From positions 124,001 through 188,000 of the forward strand of contig JABSQZ010000002.1 in the NCBI GenBank assembly GCA_013215505.1: a DNA stretch of 64,000 nt. The letters are read 5' to 3'. The translations under genes and the position numbers were made by a program. The number at the start of each line of letters is the position of its first letter. The first letter of the stretch is position 1. Shown here one piece after another: positions 46,002 through 55,099 of the stretch. The notes under the pieces were generated by a model. It saw only the letters and a program-made list of their open reading frames with translations. It searched no databases and was not told the origin of the DNA. The DNA comes from Oceanospirillaceae bacterium (GTDB lineage Bacteria > Pseudomonadota > Gammaproteobacteria > Pseudomonadales > Balneatricaceae).

Positions 46002-47297
46002 TTAAAAGCCCCATTTGTCTGCAAAACTGTGCCAGCGCAATAACGTAGGCATAAACCAGGGGTTGCCAGAATAGAGGGCCTGATCGGGGAAATCAAATTG
46101 ATCAAAGCAGGTTTCTCCTCCCTGGCCAAGCATCTTAAGGGCTATTTGATGGCCTAAATAGTTGGCTCGTGCTACTCCGGAGCCACAGTAACCCATAGCG
46201 TAGTACATACCGTTTTTAACACCTAAATGTGGAATGTGATCGAAACTGTAAGCCACTAACCCCGACCAGGCATGGGTAATTGTTGTCTGTTGTAACTGTG
46301 GGAAGAGCGCGCACATATTCTGGCGCAAAAAATGGTAGTACTCCTGTGGTTTGTCTCGATATGACAGTGCCCTTCCGCCGAACAGAAAGCGTTTGCCGTC
46401 CGGTGTGGGACGATAGTAAAACACCAGGCGATCAGTGCCCCCATGGGTACGCAAATTCGGAGAAATACGCTTCATCAGACTTGCAGACAGAGGTTCGGTG
46501 GCGATCATCGAAGAGCGGATAGGCAAAATGCGTTTTTTTAATTGCGCAGTGACATCACCAGTGTATCCGTTAGTGGCAATAAGAACCGTTGCTGCATTAA
46601 TTTTACGCTGCGCGAACTCTACTATAAAGCCTGCTGAGTTTTGGGTTATTTTCTCAACTTTGGCCTGAGCTACAAAGGTTACTCCCTGTTGTTGGCAAAG
46701 CTGAATCAGGCCTTTTACTAACTTAGCAGGGTGCAGTGAGGCATCCTTAGTGTAGACCACTCCACCGTGGTATTTAGTAGAGCCCACCTCTGCATACTGC
46801 TCCGATTTTTCAATGATTTTCACTGGGTAGTCTAGCTTTTCAGCCAGAGACTCGGCTTGTTGCGCTAAACTTTTAAAGTGAGCAGGTCGCAGCGCGCCAC
46901 GAAAACGTCCGCAGCGGTTTAAATCACAATCAATCTTTTCCGTTTCGATAAAATCTAATAGCCAGTCGAAACCTTTTAAACTTTCTTTTAATAAATCATC
47001 GGCAGCTTGCTGGCCAAATTTTTTGATTAAGCCTTGTATTCCCAATTTGTGAAAGCTCGGTCCCAGTAAACCTCCATTACGAGAACTAGCCCCGCTGGCA
47101 ATATCCTGAGCCTCTACAATAGTCACTGATTTTCCAGCACGCGCGAGTGTCAGTGCCGCTGATAAAGCGGTGAAACCTGAGCCGACAATGAGTACCTCAA
47201 CAGTGTCACAAAGCTGCTCCAATGCTGTGGTCTGGACCGTTAAATCCACATCGTCATGCCAGAAAGGCGTGTTAGAAAAATTAGCGTTGGTGTTCAT
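46002..47297 (-). CDS. FAD-dependent amine/amino-acid oxidoreductase (DAO family, PuuB-like)
   Basis: A 431-residue DAO-fold flavoenzyme: FAD-binding VLIVGSGFTALSAALTLARA (about 34-53), IASGASSRNGGLLGPS, and near the end HAWSGLVAYSFDHIPHLGV and YYAMGYCGSGVARANYLG, resembling gamma-glutamylputrescine oxidase and related enzymes. Likely oxidises a secondary or primary amine with release of ammonia or aldehyde. It is divergent from a LysR gene that probably controls it. Substrate not fixed; the polyamine-type importer elsewhere may be related. Confidence 0.88.
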   Translation of the reverse strand: MNTNANFSNTPFWHDDVDLTVQTTALEQLCDTVEVLIVGSGFTALSAALTLARAGKSVTIVEAQDIASGASSRNGGLLGPSFHKLGIQGLIKKFGQQAADDLLKESLKGFDWLLDFIETEKIDCDLNRCGRFRGALRPAHFKSLAQQAESLAEKLDYPVKIIEKSEQYAEVGSTKYHGGVVYTKDASLHPAKLVKGLIQLCQQQGVTFVAQAKVEKITQNSAGFIVEFAQRKINAATVLIATNGYTGDVTAQLKKRILPIRSSMIATEPLSASLMKRISPNLRTHGGTDRLVFYYRPTPDGKRFLFGGRALSYRDKPQEYYHFLRQNMCALFPQLQQTTITHAWSGLVAYSFDHIPHLGVKNGMYYAMGYCGSGVARANYLGHQIALKMLGQGGETCFDQFDFPDQALYSGNPWFMPTLLRWHSFADKWGF

Positions 47298-47452
47298 TTT
47301 AAGTACTCTGGTTGCTACCCGTGAGGCGTTTTTATGCGATTAAATTGATTATAGGGAATTGCCAGTGATAAAATATTGAATGTTTTTCATGAAATTATAA
47401 CTTTTGGTTATGTTTGGGCAGCGCTAACAGTTTGCAAAGTGTAAGGAGTGAA

Positions 47453-48370
47453 ATGAATATTAAGCAGTTGCGGCTTTTCCACGAGGTGATGGTTACCGGG
47501 AAAATATCCCAGGCGGCCGAGCGTTTGTGTTTTAGCCAGCCAGCAGCCAGTAAAATGCTCAATGCACTAGAGCAGGTAATAGGCTATCGATTGTTCTTTC
47601 GCGCTAATGGTCGTCTTAATCCAACCCCTGAAGCTATCTACTTACACCGCGAAACAATAGCGGTGTTGCAGGGAGTGACTCGTCTACGAGACAGCTTTGC
47701 AAAGGCAAAACATGGGCAATTGGGAAAATTAAAAATAGCCAGTATCTTCTCTCCCGCACACAGTCTGCTGCCAAAACTTGCCAGTGCTTACCTGAATGGA
47801 CACAGCGAATTGCAGTTGAGCCTGCAAGTGATGAACTCTGGTCAGGTTTGCCAGGGGGTTTCCTCCGGGCAGTTCGAGCTGGGTCTGATTGACAAGAGTT
47901 ACGCACAGGGCTGCTACGATGTGGTTGAATTCAGTTTACCTTGTTATTGCGCGATACACCGGGAGCATAAGGCAGCATCTGAGGAGGTACTATCCGCCAG
48001 TTCTATCGACAGTGAAGACTGGATTACCTTCAGTCCCGCCACCGATATCTATCAGGCGCTTAAGGCAAGCTATGCCGGAATTGGCAAAACCTTTAATCCG
48101 AGAATTGAAGTGAATGGCAGTTTGAATGCACTGGCCTTTGTCGAACAGCAATGTGGGGTCACTCTAATCGACGCTATCAACTTACAGCACATAAAGGCTC
48201 TGGAGCCGCGGGAAAATATAGTCTATAGACGCTTTGCCCCGCAAATTCACGAGCCTATCAAGCTGATCAGCGTTAATAACAAGCCGCTGTCGAAAGCCGC
48301 AATAGAGTTGAAACGGGCAATTATTGATGCGTTAACTCAACTGTGTGAGCACAGCGAATACAAAAAATGA
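47453..48370 (+). CDS. LysR family transcriptional regulator
   Basis: About 305 residues from ATG 47453 (AAGGAG upstream). N-terminal helix-turn-helix MNIKQLRLFHEVMVTGKISQ then AAERLCFSQPAASKMLNALE, effector domain from GKLKIASIFSP on. Divergent from the DAO-family oxidoreductase gene, the classical LysR arrangement. It resembles regulators of opine/amino-acid use by general layout only. Confidence 0.9.
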   Translation: MNIKQLRLFHEVMVTGKISQAAERLCFSQPAASKMLNALEQVIGYRLFFRANGRLNPTPEAIYLHRETIAVLQGVTRLRDSFAKAKHGQLGKLKIASIFSPAHSLLPKLASAYLNGHSELQLSLQVMNSGQVCQGVSSGQFELGLIDKSYAQGCYDVVEFSLPCYCAIHREHKAASEEVLSASSIDSEDWITFSPATDIYQALKASYAGIGKTFNPRIEVNGSLNALAFVEQQCGVTLIDAINLQHIKALEPRENIVYRRFAPQIHEPIKLISVNNKPLSKAAIELKRAIIDALTQLCEHSEYKK

Positions 48371-48508
48371 ATCTCAGTATCGAAAAACAAAGGGCTTACC
48401 AGAGTGCTAACATTTCTACTGGCCTGGTTCGCTATTGAAGCCTTAGTATTTTCTCATAGCTAAGGCTTGGTGTTTTAAGTGCTAAGTAATGGATAACAAA
48501 TCGGGGAT

Positions 48509-49132
48509 TTATTTAGCAGCATTCGCCATATAGACACTGCTGCCGATTAAGAAACTACCACCAGAGTAATCAAAATACTTCCTGGACTTAGTACTCTGGA
48601 AAGCTTTTCTGGCTCTTGAGGCAATCAGTGCGTAACCCGCTAAAATAACTCCGATGACAATGGCCGAGGTGATGATTAAGATCGAAAATTGTAACAGCGC
48701 ACTAGTTTCAGGATTCATGAACTGCGGTAGGAAGGCCATATAAAATATGATGGCTTTCGGATTTAATAGCGAGGCAAAAAATCCCGCCTTGAAACTACCC
48801 ATGCCCAGAAACTGTTTAGCTTCTTTGTCGCCCTCCGATGTTCTTTTCCTCGCAGCCAGAATTTGGCTGCAACCAAGGTAGGCCATATAGAGGACACCCA
48901 ACCATTTAAATATTGTAAATAGAGTTGCGGAAGCGGCCAGGATAGCACCAACTCCCACCAGAGAAAGTATCATTAGTGCAATACCACCCACTATGTCACC
49001 GAGTATGCACATTAGTGCAGCTGACATTCCCCGGGTGAGAGCCTGAGAGACAACCAGTAAAACACAAGGACCGGGAACAAGCGTTAGAACTGAACTTGCA
49101 ATAACAAAAGCCAACCAAACCTCAATAGACAT
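48509..49132 (-). CDS. LysE/RhtB family exporter
   Basis: Amino-acid or metabolite exporter of the inner membrane, about 207 residues with six hydrophobic segments from ATG 49132 (TTGGAG upstream). Signature LVPGPCVLLVVSQALTRGMS near the N-terminus and LLNPKAIIFYMAFLPQF in the middle. A longer frame to 49225 adds 31 residues unlike the family. The 49133-49440 spacer holds no other feature. Confidence 0.9.
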   Translation of the reverse strand: MSIEVWLAFVIASSVLTLVPGPCVLLVVSQALTRGMSAALMCILGDIVGGIALMILSLVGVGAILAASATLFTIFKWLGVLYMAYLGCSQILAARKRTSEGDKEAKQFLGMGSFKAGFFASLLNPKAIIFYMAFLPQFMNPETSALLQFSILIITSAIVIGVILAGYALIASRARKAFQSTKSRKYFDYSGGSFLIGSSVYMANAAK

Positions 49133-49440
49133 TAAAAACTCCAATATAGTAGAAACGTAGAATAGTTTTTCAAACGTTGTAATCACAGACTTAGTCTTTT
49201 CTTTTCCTGATAAAGAAACAGCCATAGAACTTGATCACGACTAATATTTTATATCTGCAGATGCGCGTTAAGTTTAAGAGATCCATGAAATAAGTATAAT
49301 TTGTTGATTAAAAATATCTAAATTTTTAGAATGCTATCTGCGAAACGCGCCTGGGTACTATATCGGGGTATGTTCTGAGTGCAACAGGCGCAGCGCAATA
49401 ATTTACTTTATATTTTGCTCGAGGGGCGATTAGCCTCCGA

Positions 49441-50082
49441 CTAATTAGCGGCGGTAAATCTCATTTGATGATGAGCCGGTGTCTCTCCTTCATCGAGTAG
49501 TACTACGGCAAAATCTTCCATGGAAATCTGCGAATTACCGGCGTCGTCGTACAGCAGCTCATCGCTTCCCAAACGGTAGTTACCCGTGCGTACACCAGGT
49601 ACTAACATTGCTGGTGGAGACAGGTAAGCCCAAGCTGTTTCTGTCACTTTTTCAACGGCCTGATGCTGTGCAAAACAGGCTGTTGCGATAGGCTTTACTG
49701 CATCTGGCAGGAAATTCTCGGCAGTTAACACTGTGGTGTCCGTCTGGCCAGGAATGCGCAGGCTCGCCGCCCCACCGACGACTAATACTCGCACATTTGA
49801 CTGGCCTGCACCTTCGAGTATCGATTGGGTAATAGGTACTAATAACTGCTCTTCACCACTGGGTGGTCGTACCGCGCTGATCACTAAATCGTACCCGGCA
49901 GTAAACTTGGCCACATCACTGGCGTCTTGTGCATCGCCGATAACCCCTTGTACTTGCGCAGGTAATTTTTCTAATTGTTCGACTTTGCGTACCACTGCAC
50001 TCACTTGATGGCCACGCGCCAATGCTTCATTCACTATACGACTACCAACATTTCCCGCTGCGCCAAAGATAATAACTTTCAT
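49441..50082 (-). CDS. NAD(P)-binding oxidoreductase (NmrA/YwnB-like)
   Basis: A 213-residue atypical short-chain dehydrogenase fold: VIIFGAAGNVGSRIVNEALA (3-22) binds NAD(P); LVISAVRPPSG and VLVVGGAASLRIPG follow. GAGGAAAC precedes the ATG. Two identical MarR-type operators lie upstream, so it is likely induced by a stress signal. Function in the cell unknown. Confidence 0.85.
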   Translation of the reverse strand: MKVIIFGAAGNVGSRIVNEALARGHQVSAVVRKVEQLEKLPAQVQGVIGDAQDASDVAKFTAGYDLVISAVRPPSGEEQLLVPITQSILEGAGQSNVRVLVVGGAASLRIPGQTDTTVLTAENFLPDAVKPIATACFAQHQAVEKVTETAWAYLSPPAMLVPGVRTGNYRLGSDELLYDDAGNSQISMEDFAVVLLDEGETPAHHQMRFTAAN

Positions 50083-50191
50083 GATGTTTCCTCTGTATAA
50101 ATTGAATTCGATTTGTTTAGCTACGTTACTTGATCGAATCAGGACCGGGTGAAAAAGCTTTTGCCTGTAGGTCGTTCTGACTTCGTGTAAC

Positions 50192-50235
50192 TATCTTGAC
50201 GTCAAGATACCATAATGTATCTTGACGTCAAGATA
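50192..50235. promoter_or_regulatory. Two identical MarR-type palindromes
   Basis: TATCTTGACGTCAAGATA occurs at 50192-50209 and again at 50218-50235, a 26-bp period, 110 bp upstream of the NAD(P)-binding oxidoreductase start. The TATCTTGA...TCAAGATA form is typical of MarR-family operators. No marR gene is in the window. Confidence 0.8.
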
Positions 50236-50282
50236 CTTTTGTTTTTATTCTTGGATGAGCGAAATAGATGAGGTTATTAGGT

Positions 50283-50366
50283 GTAAGTCGTAAGTCGTAA
50301 GTTGGAAGTTGGAAGTAGGAAGTAGGAAGTAGGAAGTAGGAAGTAGGAAGTAGGAAGTAGGAAGTA
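50283..50366. repeat. Heptanucleotide array (GTAAGTY/GGAAGTW)12
   Basis: Twelve tandem heptamers: GTAAGTC twice, GTAAGTT, GGAAGTT, then GGAAGTA eight times. On the other strand the last unit is TACTTCC, the same core as the ACTTCC arrays at 5363 and 25404. It sits in the gap before the TRAP gene, with nothing else supported between 50373 and 50553. Confidence 0.92.
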
Positions 50367-50553
50367 GGAAGGCGTGATGATGACAAAGCTGAGATGTCAT
50401 TACATCATTTTAGACCCTACCAAAAATCCCAATAGGCACGAATCCGATTGCTCAGCGGCCGATATAGGCTTACTGTTCTAAAATAATTATTTGTCTGCAA
50501 TGGCTACACACAGCCATATATTCATTTCACTTAAAAGGTAAAGAGGAGGGCTT

Positions 50554-51567
50554 ATGTATTTACTTAGGTTCTTGCTGATTTTTTACTTCTTATTTCATTT
50601 TTCCACTGCTAGCTTTGCTGCACCTATTGTCTGGAAAATCCAATCAAATAAACCTCAAGGTAGTTCTATGCTGCAGATCGAGCAGCAGATGATGAGTCAA
50701 ATCAAGCGGGAGAGTGAGGGGGCTTTAATATTCAAACTCAGGTCAGACAATGGTTTTGTCGAGCCGCGAGCTGCCTACAATGCGGTACGTACCGGCGAAA
50801 TAGATGCCATGCTGATGACCCCGTCATACTGGGCGGGAGCGGATCCGGTCTTTGCCATTATGGGAGACCTAGTCGCGGCATGGAATAGCCCGGCTCAATA
50901 TTTACGCTGGCTAGTTGAATTCCAGGGTATTCAATATCTAAACAGGGCTTATCATCGGGTAGGGCTAAAGTTACTGGGCTTTACAGTGTCACCGGCTGAG
51001 TCGTTGCTTTCGACAAAACCTATCGCCAACATAGATGATTTTAAGCGCTTAGTGATGCGTGCTCCCCCAGGAATGATCAGTGATTTTTTTCAATTACTAG
51101 GTGCCCGGCCAAGAAACATCGCCGGAGGTAAAGTACTGATGGCGCTACAGCAAGGACGCATTGATATGGCTGATTTTTCCGACTTAGCAGTCAACGATCA
51201 ATTAGGGGCTTATCGCTGGGCGAAACATACCAATTACCCAGGTTTTCACTCCATGCCGCTTTACGATTTTGTAGTACGTGAGAAATCCTGGAAGAAATTG
51301 AGTCAGCGACAGCAGCATATCGTTATGCATGCTGTTGAACGCTGGCAATCAGTCGCTTACAAAGTGAGTAGTAAGGAGTTAGAGCAGGCGAAAATAAGAG
51401 TGATCGGCCAGGGAGTCACACTGCATCATTGGAGTAAAGCTGAGCTGAAGCGGGCACGTCAACATGCAGTGAAAGTATGGGATAGACATGCCAACAAGAG
51501 CGATGCGGCCAAAGTGCTAATTAGTGATCTGAAACAGTGGTTAATCCGAGAGGGAAATATCGATTAA
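50554..51567 (+). CDS. TRAP transporter substrate-binding protein (DctP family), orphan
   Basis: A 337-residue periplasmic protein with a Sec signal peptide (FLLIFYFLFHFSTASFA near residues 5-22) and the DctP fold: IWKIQSNKPQ-like start VWKIQSNKPQGSSML, VEPRAAYNAVRTGEIDAM, FKRLVMRAPPGM and ALQQGRIDMADFSD. GAGGAGGG precedes the ATG. No dctQ/dctM genes lie next to it, so it either works with a distant TRAP membrane pair or as a sensor component. Ligand unknown, likely an organic acid. Confidence 0.88.
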   Translation: MYLLRFLLIFYFLFHFSTASFAAPIVWKIQSNKPQGSSMLQIEQQMMSQIKRESEGALIFKLRSDNGFVEPRAAYNAVRTGEIDAMLMTPSYWAGADPVFAIMGDLVAAWNSPAQYLRWLVEFQGIQYLNRAYHRVGLKLLGFTVSPAESLLSTKPIANIDDFKRLVMRAPPGMISDFFQLLGARPRNIAGGKVLMALQQGRIDMADFSDLAVNDQLGAYRWAKHTNYPGFHSMPLYDFVVREKSWKKLSQRQQHIVMHAVERWQSVAYKVSSKELEQAKIRVIGQGVTLHHWSKAELKRARQHAVKVWDRHANKSDAAKVLISDLKQWLIREGNID

Positions 51568-51737
51568 CCTTTGATCAGCAGAGGGGGCTCCTTAAAAGAG
51601 GTCATTGTTAGAAATCGCCTAACAATGACACTGTGAATTGCTGCGCTGGCAAATGCCAATAAGCTGTTAAGGCTAAAGTTTCAGGTTAATGAGTAAGACC
51701 TTCCCCCGAGAACGACGCTAATACGTTTTAACGGCTG

Positions 51738-52304
51738 TCATTGCTTGTTTATTACTACCAACTTGTTGTTTTCTACTGTCGCTGGCTGGTTGCCAGCATC
51801 AACGACACGTGACTCACCTTCAAGTATCAGCAGCGCTTTAGAGCCTTCGGCTAGCAGGCGCTTGGCATCATTGTTAGCGCGGATCATATCTGTGGTGGCT
51901 TCTCTGCGTTGTACTTTAGCATTTAGATCAGCCTTGGCATTGGCATCAGCAAGTGAGATTTTGGCCTTTAGAGCCGCTATTTTGGCTTCTGCTTCAGCGC
52001 GTTTTATCAGTATTTCCAATTCGCGATCTTGCAGTCGCTCAGTTTCGGCTACTGCCGCCTTATTGGAGGCTATTGCATTTCTGTGAGCTTTGGACACTGC
52101 TGCGCGTTTGGCCTTGGCAATCCCATTGGCCTTTGCCGTCCGGGCTTTACGAGCCTTTTCGGCATTGATTAAGCGTATCTTATCGGCCATCTCAGCCTGA
52201 ATAGCCTGTTCTGCTGCGACTAAATTACCCAGGCCATTGGTCTGGGCATGGACTGCTGTGAAACTGGAGAGTACTAGCATTAAACCTATAATTGACTTGT
52301 GCAT
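51738..52304 (-). CDS. Exported coiled-coil protein (YfgI/DUF5384-like)
   Basis: A 188-residue protein with Sec signal peptide MHKSIIGLMLVLSSFTAVHA, then a long Ala/Lys/Arg/Glu-rich helix (about residues 30-150) predicted to be coiled coil, and a short C-terminal beta tail. Its ATG overlaps the stop of the upstream lipoprotein gene (TAATG), so the two are co-translated. The pair resembles E. coli yfgH-yfgI (a glycine-zipper lipoprotein and a coiled-coil partner), from memory. Role unknown, perhaps envelope integrity. Confidence 0.75.
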   Translation of the reverse strand: MHKSIIGLMLVLSSFTAVHAQTNGLGNLVAAEQAIQAEMADKIRLINAEKARKARTAKANGIAKAKRAAVSKAHRNAIASNKAAVAETERLQDRELEILIKRAEAEAKIAALKAKISLADANAKADLNAKVQRREATTDMIRANNDAKRLLAEGSKALLILEGESRVVDAGNQPATVENNKLVVINKQ

Positions 52305-52927
52305 TACTTGTCACCTTTGTTACATGTTGCGTTAGGTTGAATACGTGTTTCGTTCTGCTTGGTTACCATAGAGACGGCTTGGCCTAATTTGAATTCACAC
52401 AAACTGCCGACCTGCACTGAAGTTACTAATTTTCCTTTATCTTGATAGGACAATTGCACCCCATCAACCAATTGGGTGTTACTGACTAAGCTGCCCATAG
52501 CGCCCCCGGCGACCGCACCAACCACTGTTGATTGGCCCTGGTGACGACCACTGTTTTGCGCGCCGATTACACCGCCCAAAACAGCGCCGAATACAGTGGC
52601 GGCCTTTTTGTTCTGGCTATTATCTACTTCAATTTGCGCTGCTGTTATGGCCAGTATGTTGACCAACTGAGTATCCACTTTTTGGTTGAGCTCAGCTGCT
52701 GTGTAGACGTTTGCCTTGTAGTTAGCACCACCCTGACAGCCGACCAGAGCCAGGCCAAAGGCTGCTAATACTATGGTTTTTTTGTTTAGGTTGATAGCGG
52801 TCCAACTACGTTTTTGACCGGGCTTGCGGTGCCCTGATACAGCTGGAATTTCTGACATGTGACTAGGAGAATAAGAACTGTTAGATAGAGTATTAGTGGG
52901 TGATTTTGCTGTTGCTGACGCTGTCAT
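52304..52927 (-). CDS. Glycine-zipper outer-membrane lipoprotein (YfgH-like)
   Basis: A lipoprotein with lipobox ALVGC (cysteine about residue 63 of the 207-residue frame), then a glycine-zipper segment FGAVLGGVIGAQNSGRHQG then STVVGAVAGGAMGSLVSN, the 17-kDa-antigen pattern. The 48 residues before the hydrophobic signal (TIVLAAFGLALVGC) are unusually long; the ATG at 52858 would shorten this to about 25, but no good ribosome site marks either. Co-translated with the coiled-coil gene downstream. Confidence 0.82.
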   Translation of the reverse strand: MTASATAKSPTNTLSNSSYSPSHMSEIPAVSGHRKPGQKRSWTAINLNKKTIVLAAFGLALVGCQGGANYKANVYTAAELNQKVDTQLVNILAITAAQIEVDNSQNKKAATVFGAVLGGVIGAQNSGRHQGQSTVVGAVAGGAMGSLVSNTQLVDGVQLSYQDKGKLVTSVQVGSLCEFKLGQAVSMVTKQNETRIQPNATCNKGDK

Positions 52928-53235
52928 ATTAGTTAGCTCTGCTTACTGCTATTAGTTAAGTTGGAGATTAATCAAGGAACAGTATTTTAGGAGACTCAGA
53001 TTCATCTAGCTGTGCATGTTGTGACAATAGATGTGCGAAGTGTGCCGAGTTGTTTTTGTGCAACTCGGGTGAGTATTGATTGAAGCGGGTCTTTACTTAT
53101 TCCTTAATTTCTAGGCTCTGGAGGCTGGTGTTTATTGCCCGATGAAGAATGAAGATGGCTAGTTTGAAGTAAATACATGTAGAAAAAATCAAAAGATTTA
53201 ACGGATTCCATTTTTAAGGTTAAAGGCAATTGATT

Positions 53236-53515
53236 TAAGTGCAGATTTCGCCTGCGGCGAGTTCATTTCTTTTAAATGGGACAAAAGAAACGGAACCAAA
53301 GCGCTCCTTGCCATCCATGGCACCGCTTAATACCGTTCGTCCTGAACATAAAAACCCCACCCTATATCGCCGAAAGATTCCTCCGCTATTTGCTAAATTG
53401 GCGGCCGTTCATAGGGACATCCATGTCCCACTCACTCTTCGCGACGTCCTGTCGCTCCGCTTCGCCAATTTAACAAATAGCTCCGACGGCAATACCAAGG
53501 GGGGGCGGTAGCTCC
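53236..53515 (+). repeat. Dispersed structured repeat, type A copy 2
   Basis: Same modules as copy 1: GTGCAGATTTCGCCTGCGGC at 53240, TTTCTTTT/AAAAGAAA hairpin, TTGCCATCCATGGCACCGCT, large stem GCTATTTGCTAAATTGGCG (53385-53403) with CGCCAATTTAACAAATAGC (53463-53481), inner GCGAC-GTCCT-GTCGC. It runs directly into a 65-bp tandem repeat of the end module. The reading frames here are repeat-derived. Confidence 0.85.
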
Positions 53516-53757
53516 GTTTTTAAAGCGCAGCTTTTGGAGCTACCGCGAAGTGCGTTTACGCTTTCTCTATTCTCTTCTCCGTTTTTAAAGCGCAGCTTTT
53601 GGAGCTACCGCGAAGTGCGTTTACGCTTTCTCTATTCTCTTCTTCGTTTTTAAAGCGCAGCTTTTGGAGCTACCGCGAAGTGCGTTTACGCTTTCTCTAT
53701 TCTCTTCTCCGTTTTTAAAGCGCAGCTTTTGGAGCTACCGCGAAGTGCGTTTACGCT
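53516..53757 (+). repeat. 65-bp tandem repeat, about 3.7 copies
   Basis: Units begin at 53516, 53581, 53646 and 53711, each GTTTTTAAAGCGCAGCTTTT-GGAGCTACCGCGAAGTGCG-TTTACGC then TTTCTCTATTCTCTTC. Copies are almost identical (one C/T change before unit 3). The unit is the end module of the dispersed repeat family, with an internal AAAGC-GCA-GCTTT hairpin. The last unit breaks off into unique sequence near 53757. Confidence 0.92.
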
Positions 53758-53940
53758 TGCCCAATTATTTTCGACGTAGATATTATATGTATGTTTGTTG
53801 TTTCCTCATTTAAAGGGGGCCATTTTTAGTGAAAAAACCAACAGTAATGGAGCTGTTGGTTATGAAAAATAGTTGTCGGTTATTGTTTTGCGTATTACTC
53901 TATAAGCATTTGAAAATAATGATTATATTAGAGGGTCTAC

Positions 53941-54876
53941 ATGGCATATCCCATTGAAAGGAAACTGGTGATCGCTGTTTCATCGAGTGCGTTATTTGAT
54001 CTGTCAGAATCTCATGCAATATTTGTAGAGAAAGGCCCTTATGCATATAAAGAATTTCAAAAAGAAAATCTAGATAAGGTGTTAGCTAAGGGTGTGGCTT
54101 TCCCCTTTATAAAAAGATTCTTGCAAATAAATCAGAGGTTCAAAGATCAAATGCCGGTGGAAGTAGTCTTGTTATCTAGGAACTCGGCAGAAACTGGTAG
54201 GCGAGTATTTCGTTCGATAAGACACTACAATCTTGATATATCTAGAGCTGCATTTATGGATGGGTGTTCGCCGTATGAATATGTACCCGCTTTCAATGCA
54301 TCTCTATTTCTCTCAGCAAACGAGGATGACGTGAAAAATGCGATAGATGCCGGGTACCCTGCTGGAGTTGTCCTGCCTAGTAATGTTGTCGATGATGAGG
54401 GTGATGATGAATTAAGGATTGCTTTCGACTTTGATGGCGTGATCGCAGATGATGAAGCTGAAGCTGTTTTTAAAGGCGGTAATTTACCTGATTTTCATAA
54501 CCATGAGATTAATAAGTCTATGATTCCCCACCAGCCTGGTCCCTTGGCTGACTTCTTTAAAAAGATATCATTTCTGCAAAAGTTTGAGGATAGGGAAATT
54601 ACCAAGGATAGGAGTCATAAACGAATAATTAGAACATCGATTGTAACCGCCAGAAATGCACCTGCTCACGAGCGTGTAATTACGACACTTGAGGATTGGG
54701 GAGTTAGTGCCAATGAGATATTCTTTTTGGGTGGTATGTCGAAAGATAGAATACTTTCAAGGCTGAAGCCTCACATATTTTTTGATGATCAGCTTAGTCA
54801 TTTAGTCTCTTCAACAGGAGATATCCCAATGGTACATATTCCTTTTGGCATAGCAAATAACGTAACTGATGAATAA
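53941..54876 (+). CDS. 5'-nucleotidase (cytosolic type 1-like)
   Basis: Dephosphorylates nucleoside monophosphates. The 311-residue protein begins PIERKLVIAVSSSALFDL and carries the HAD-type nucleophile motif RIAFDFDGVIADDEAE (about 161-176), later VTARNAPAHERVI and HIFFDDQLSHL, as in bacterial relatives of NT5C1. Cytoplasmic. It stands alone with its own promoter region (GAGGG upstream of the ATG). It could release nucleosides that feed the pyrimidine pathway, but there is no direct link in the sequence. Confidence 0.85.
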   Translation: MAYPIERKLVIAVSSSALFDLSESHAIFVEKGPYAYKEFQKENLDKVLAKGVAFPFIKRFLQINQRFKDQMPVEVVLLSRNSAETGRRVFRSIRHYNLDISRAAFMDGCSPYEYVPAFNASLFLSANEDDVKNAIDAGYPAGVVLPSNVVDDEGDDELRIAFDFDGVIADDEAEAVFKGGNLPDFHNHEINKSMIPHQPGPLADFFKKISFLQKFEDREITKDRSHKRIIRTSIVTARNAPAHERVITTLEDWGVSANEIFFLGGMSKDRILSRLKPHIFFDDQLSHLVSSTGDIPMVHIPFGIANNVTDE

Positions 54877-55099
54877 ACAATTCAGTCAAGTTAAGCCTCA
54901 TTATCAAAGGTTAAGTGTATGCTCCAGAATCAATGTGCGTTGGCTAATAATGCTATTTTTGGTGGGCTTAATCAGATGTTTCTATGATAAACGGGCGATA
55001 CAACTTTAAAGGGGAATAAAACTAAAATCGATAGAGTACCCTCACCACTGAGAGCGAAGGTTAGCTAGTACAAGGTGGTGAACTATATGCAGTAATAGA

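Noticed and set aside
50283-50366. CRISPR or iteron origin
   Set aside because: Uninterrupted 7-bp units without spacers; no rep gene, AT-rich melting region or DnaA box set nearby.
53516-53757. CRISPR array
   Set aside because: Units are contiguous 65-mers with no unique spacers and no cas genes.
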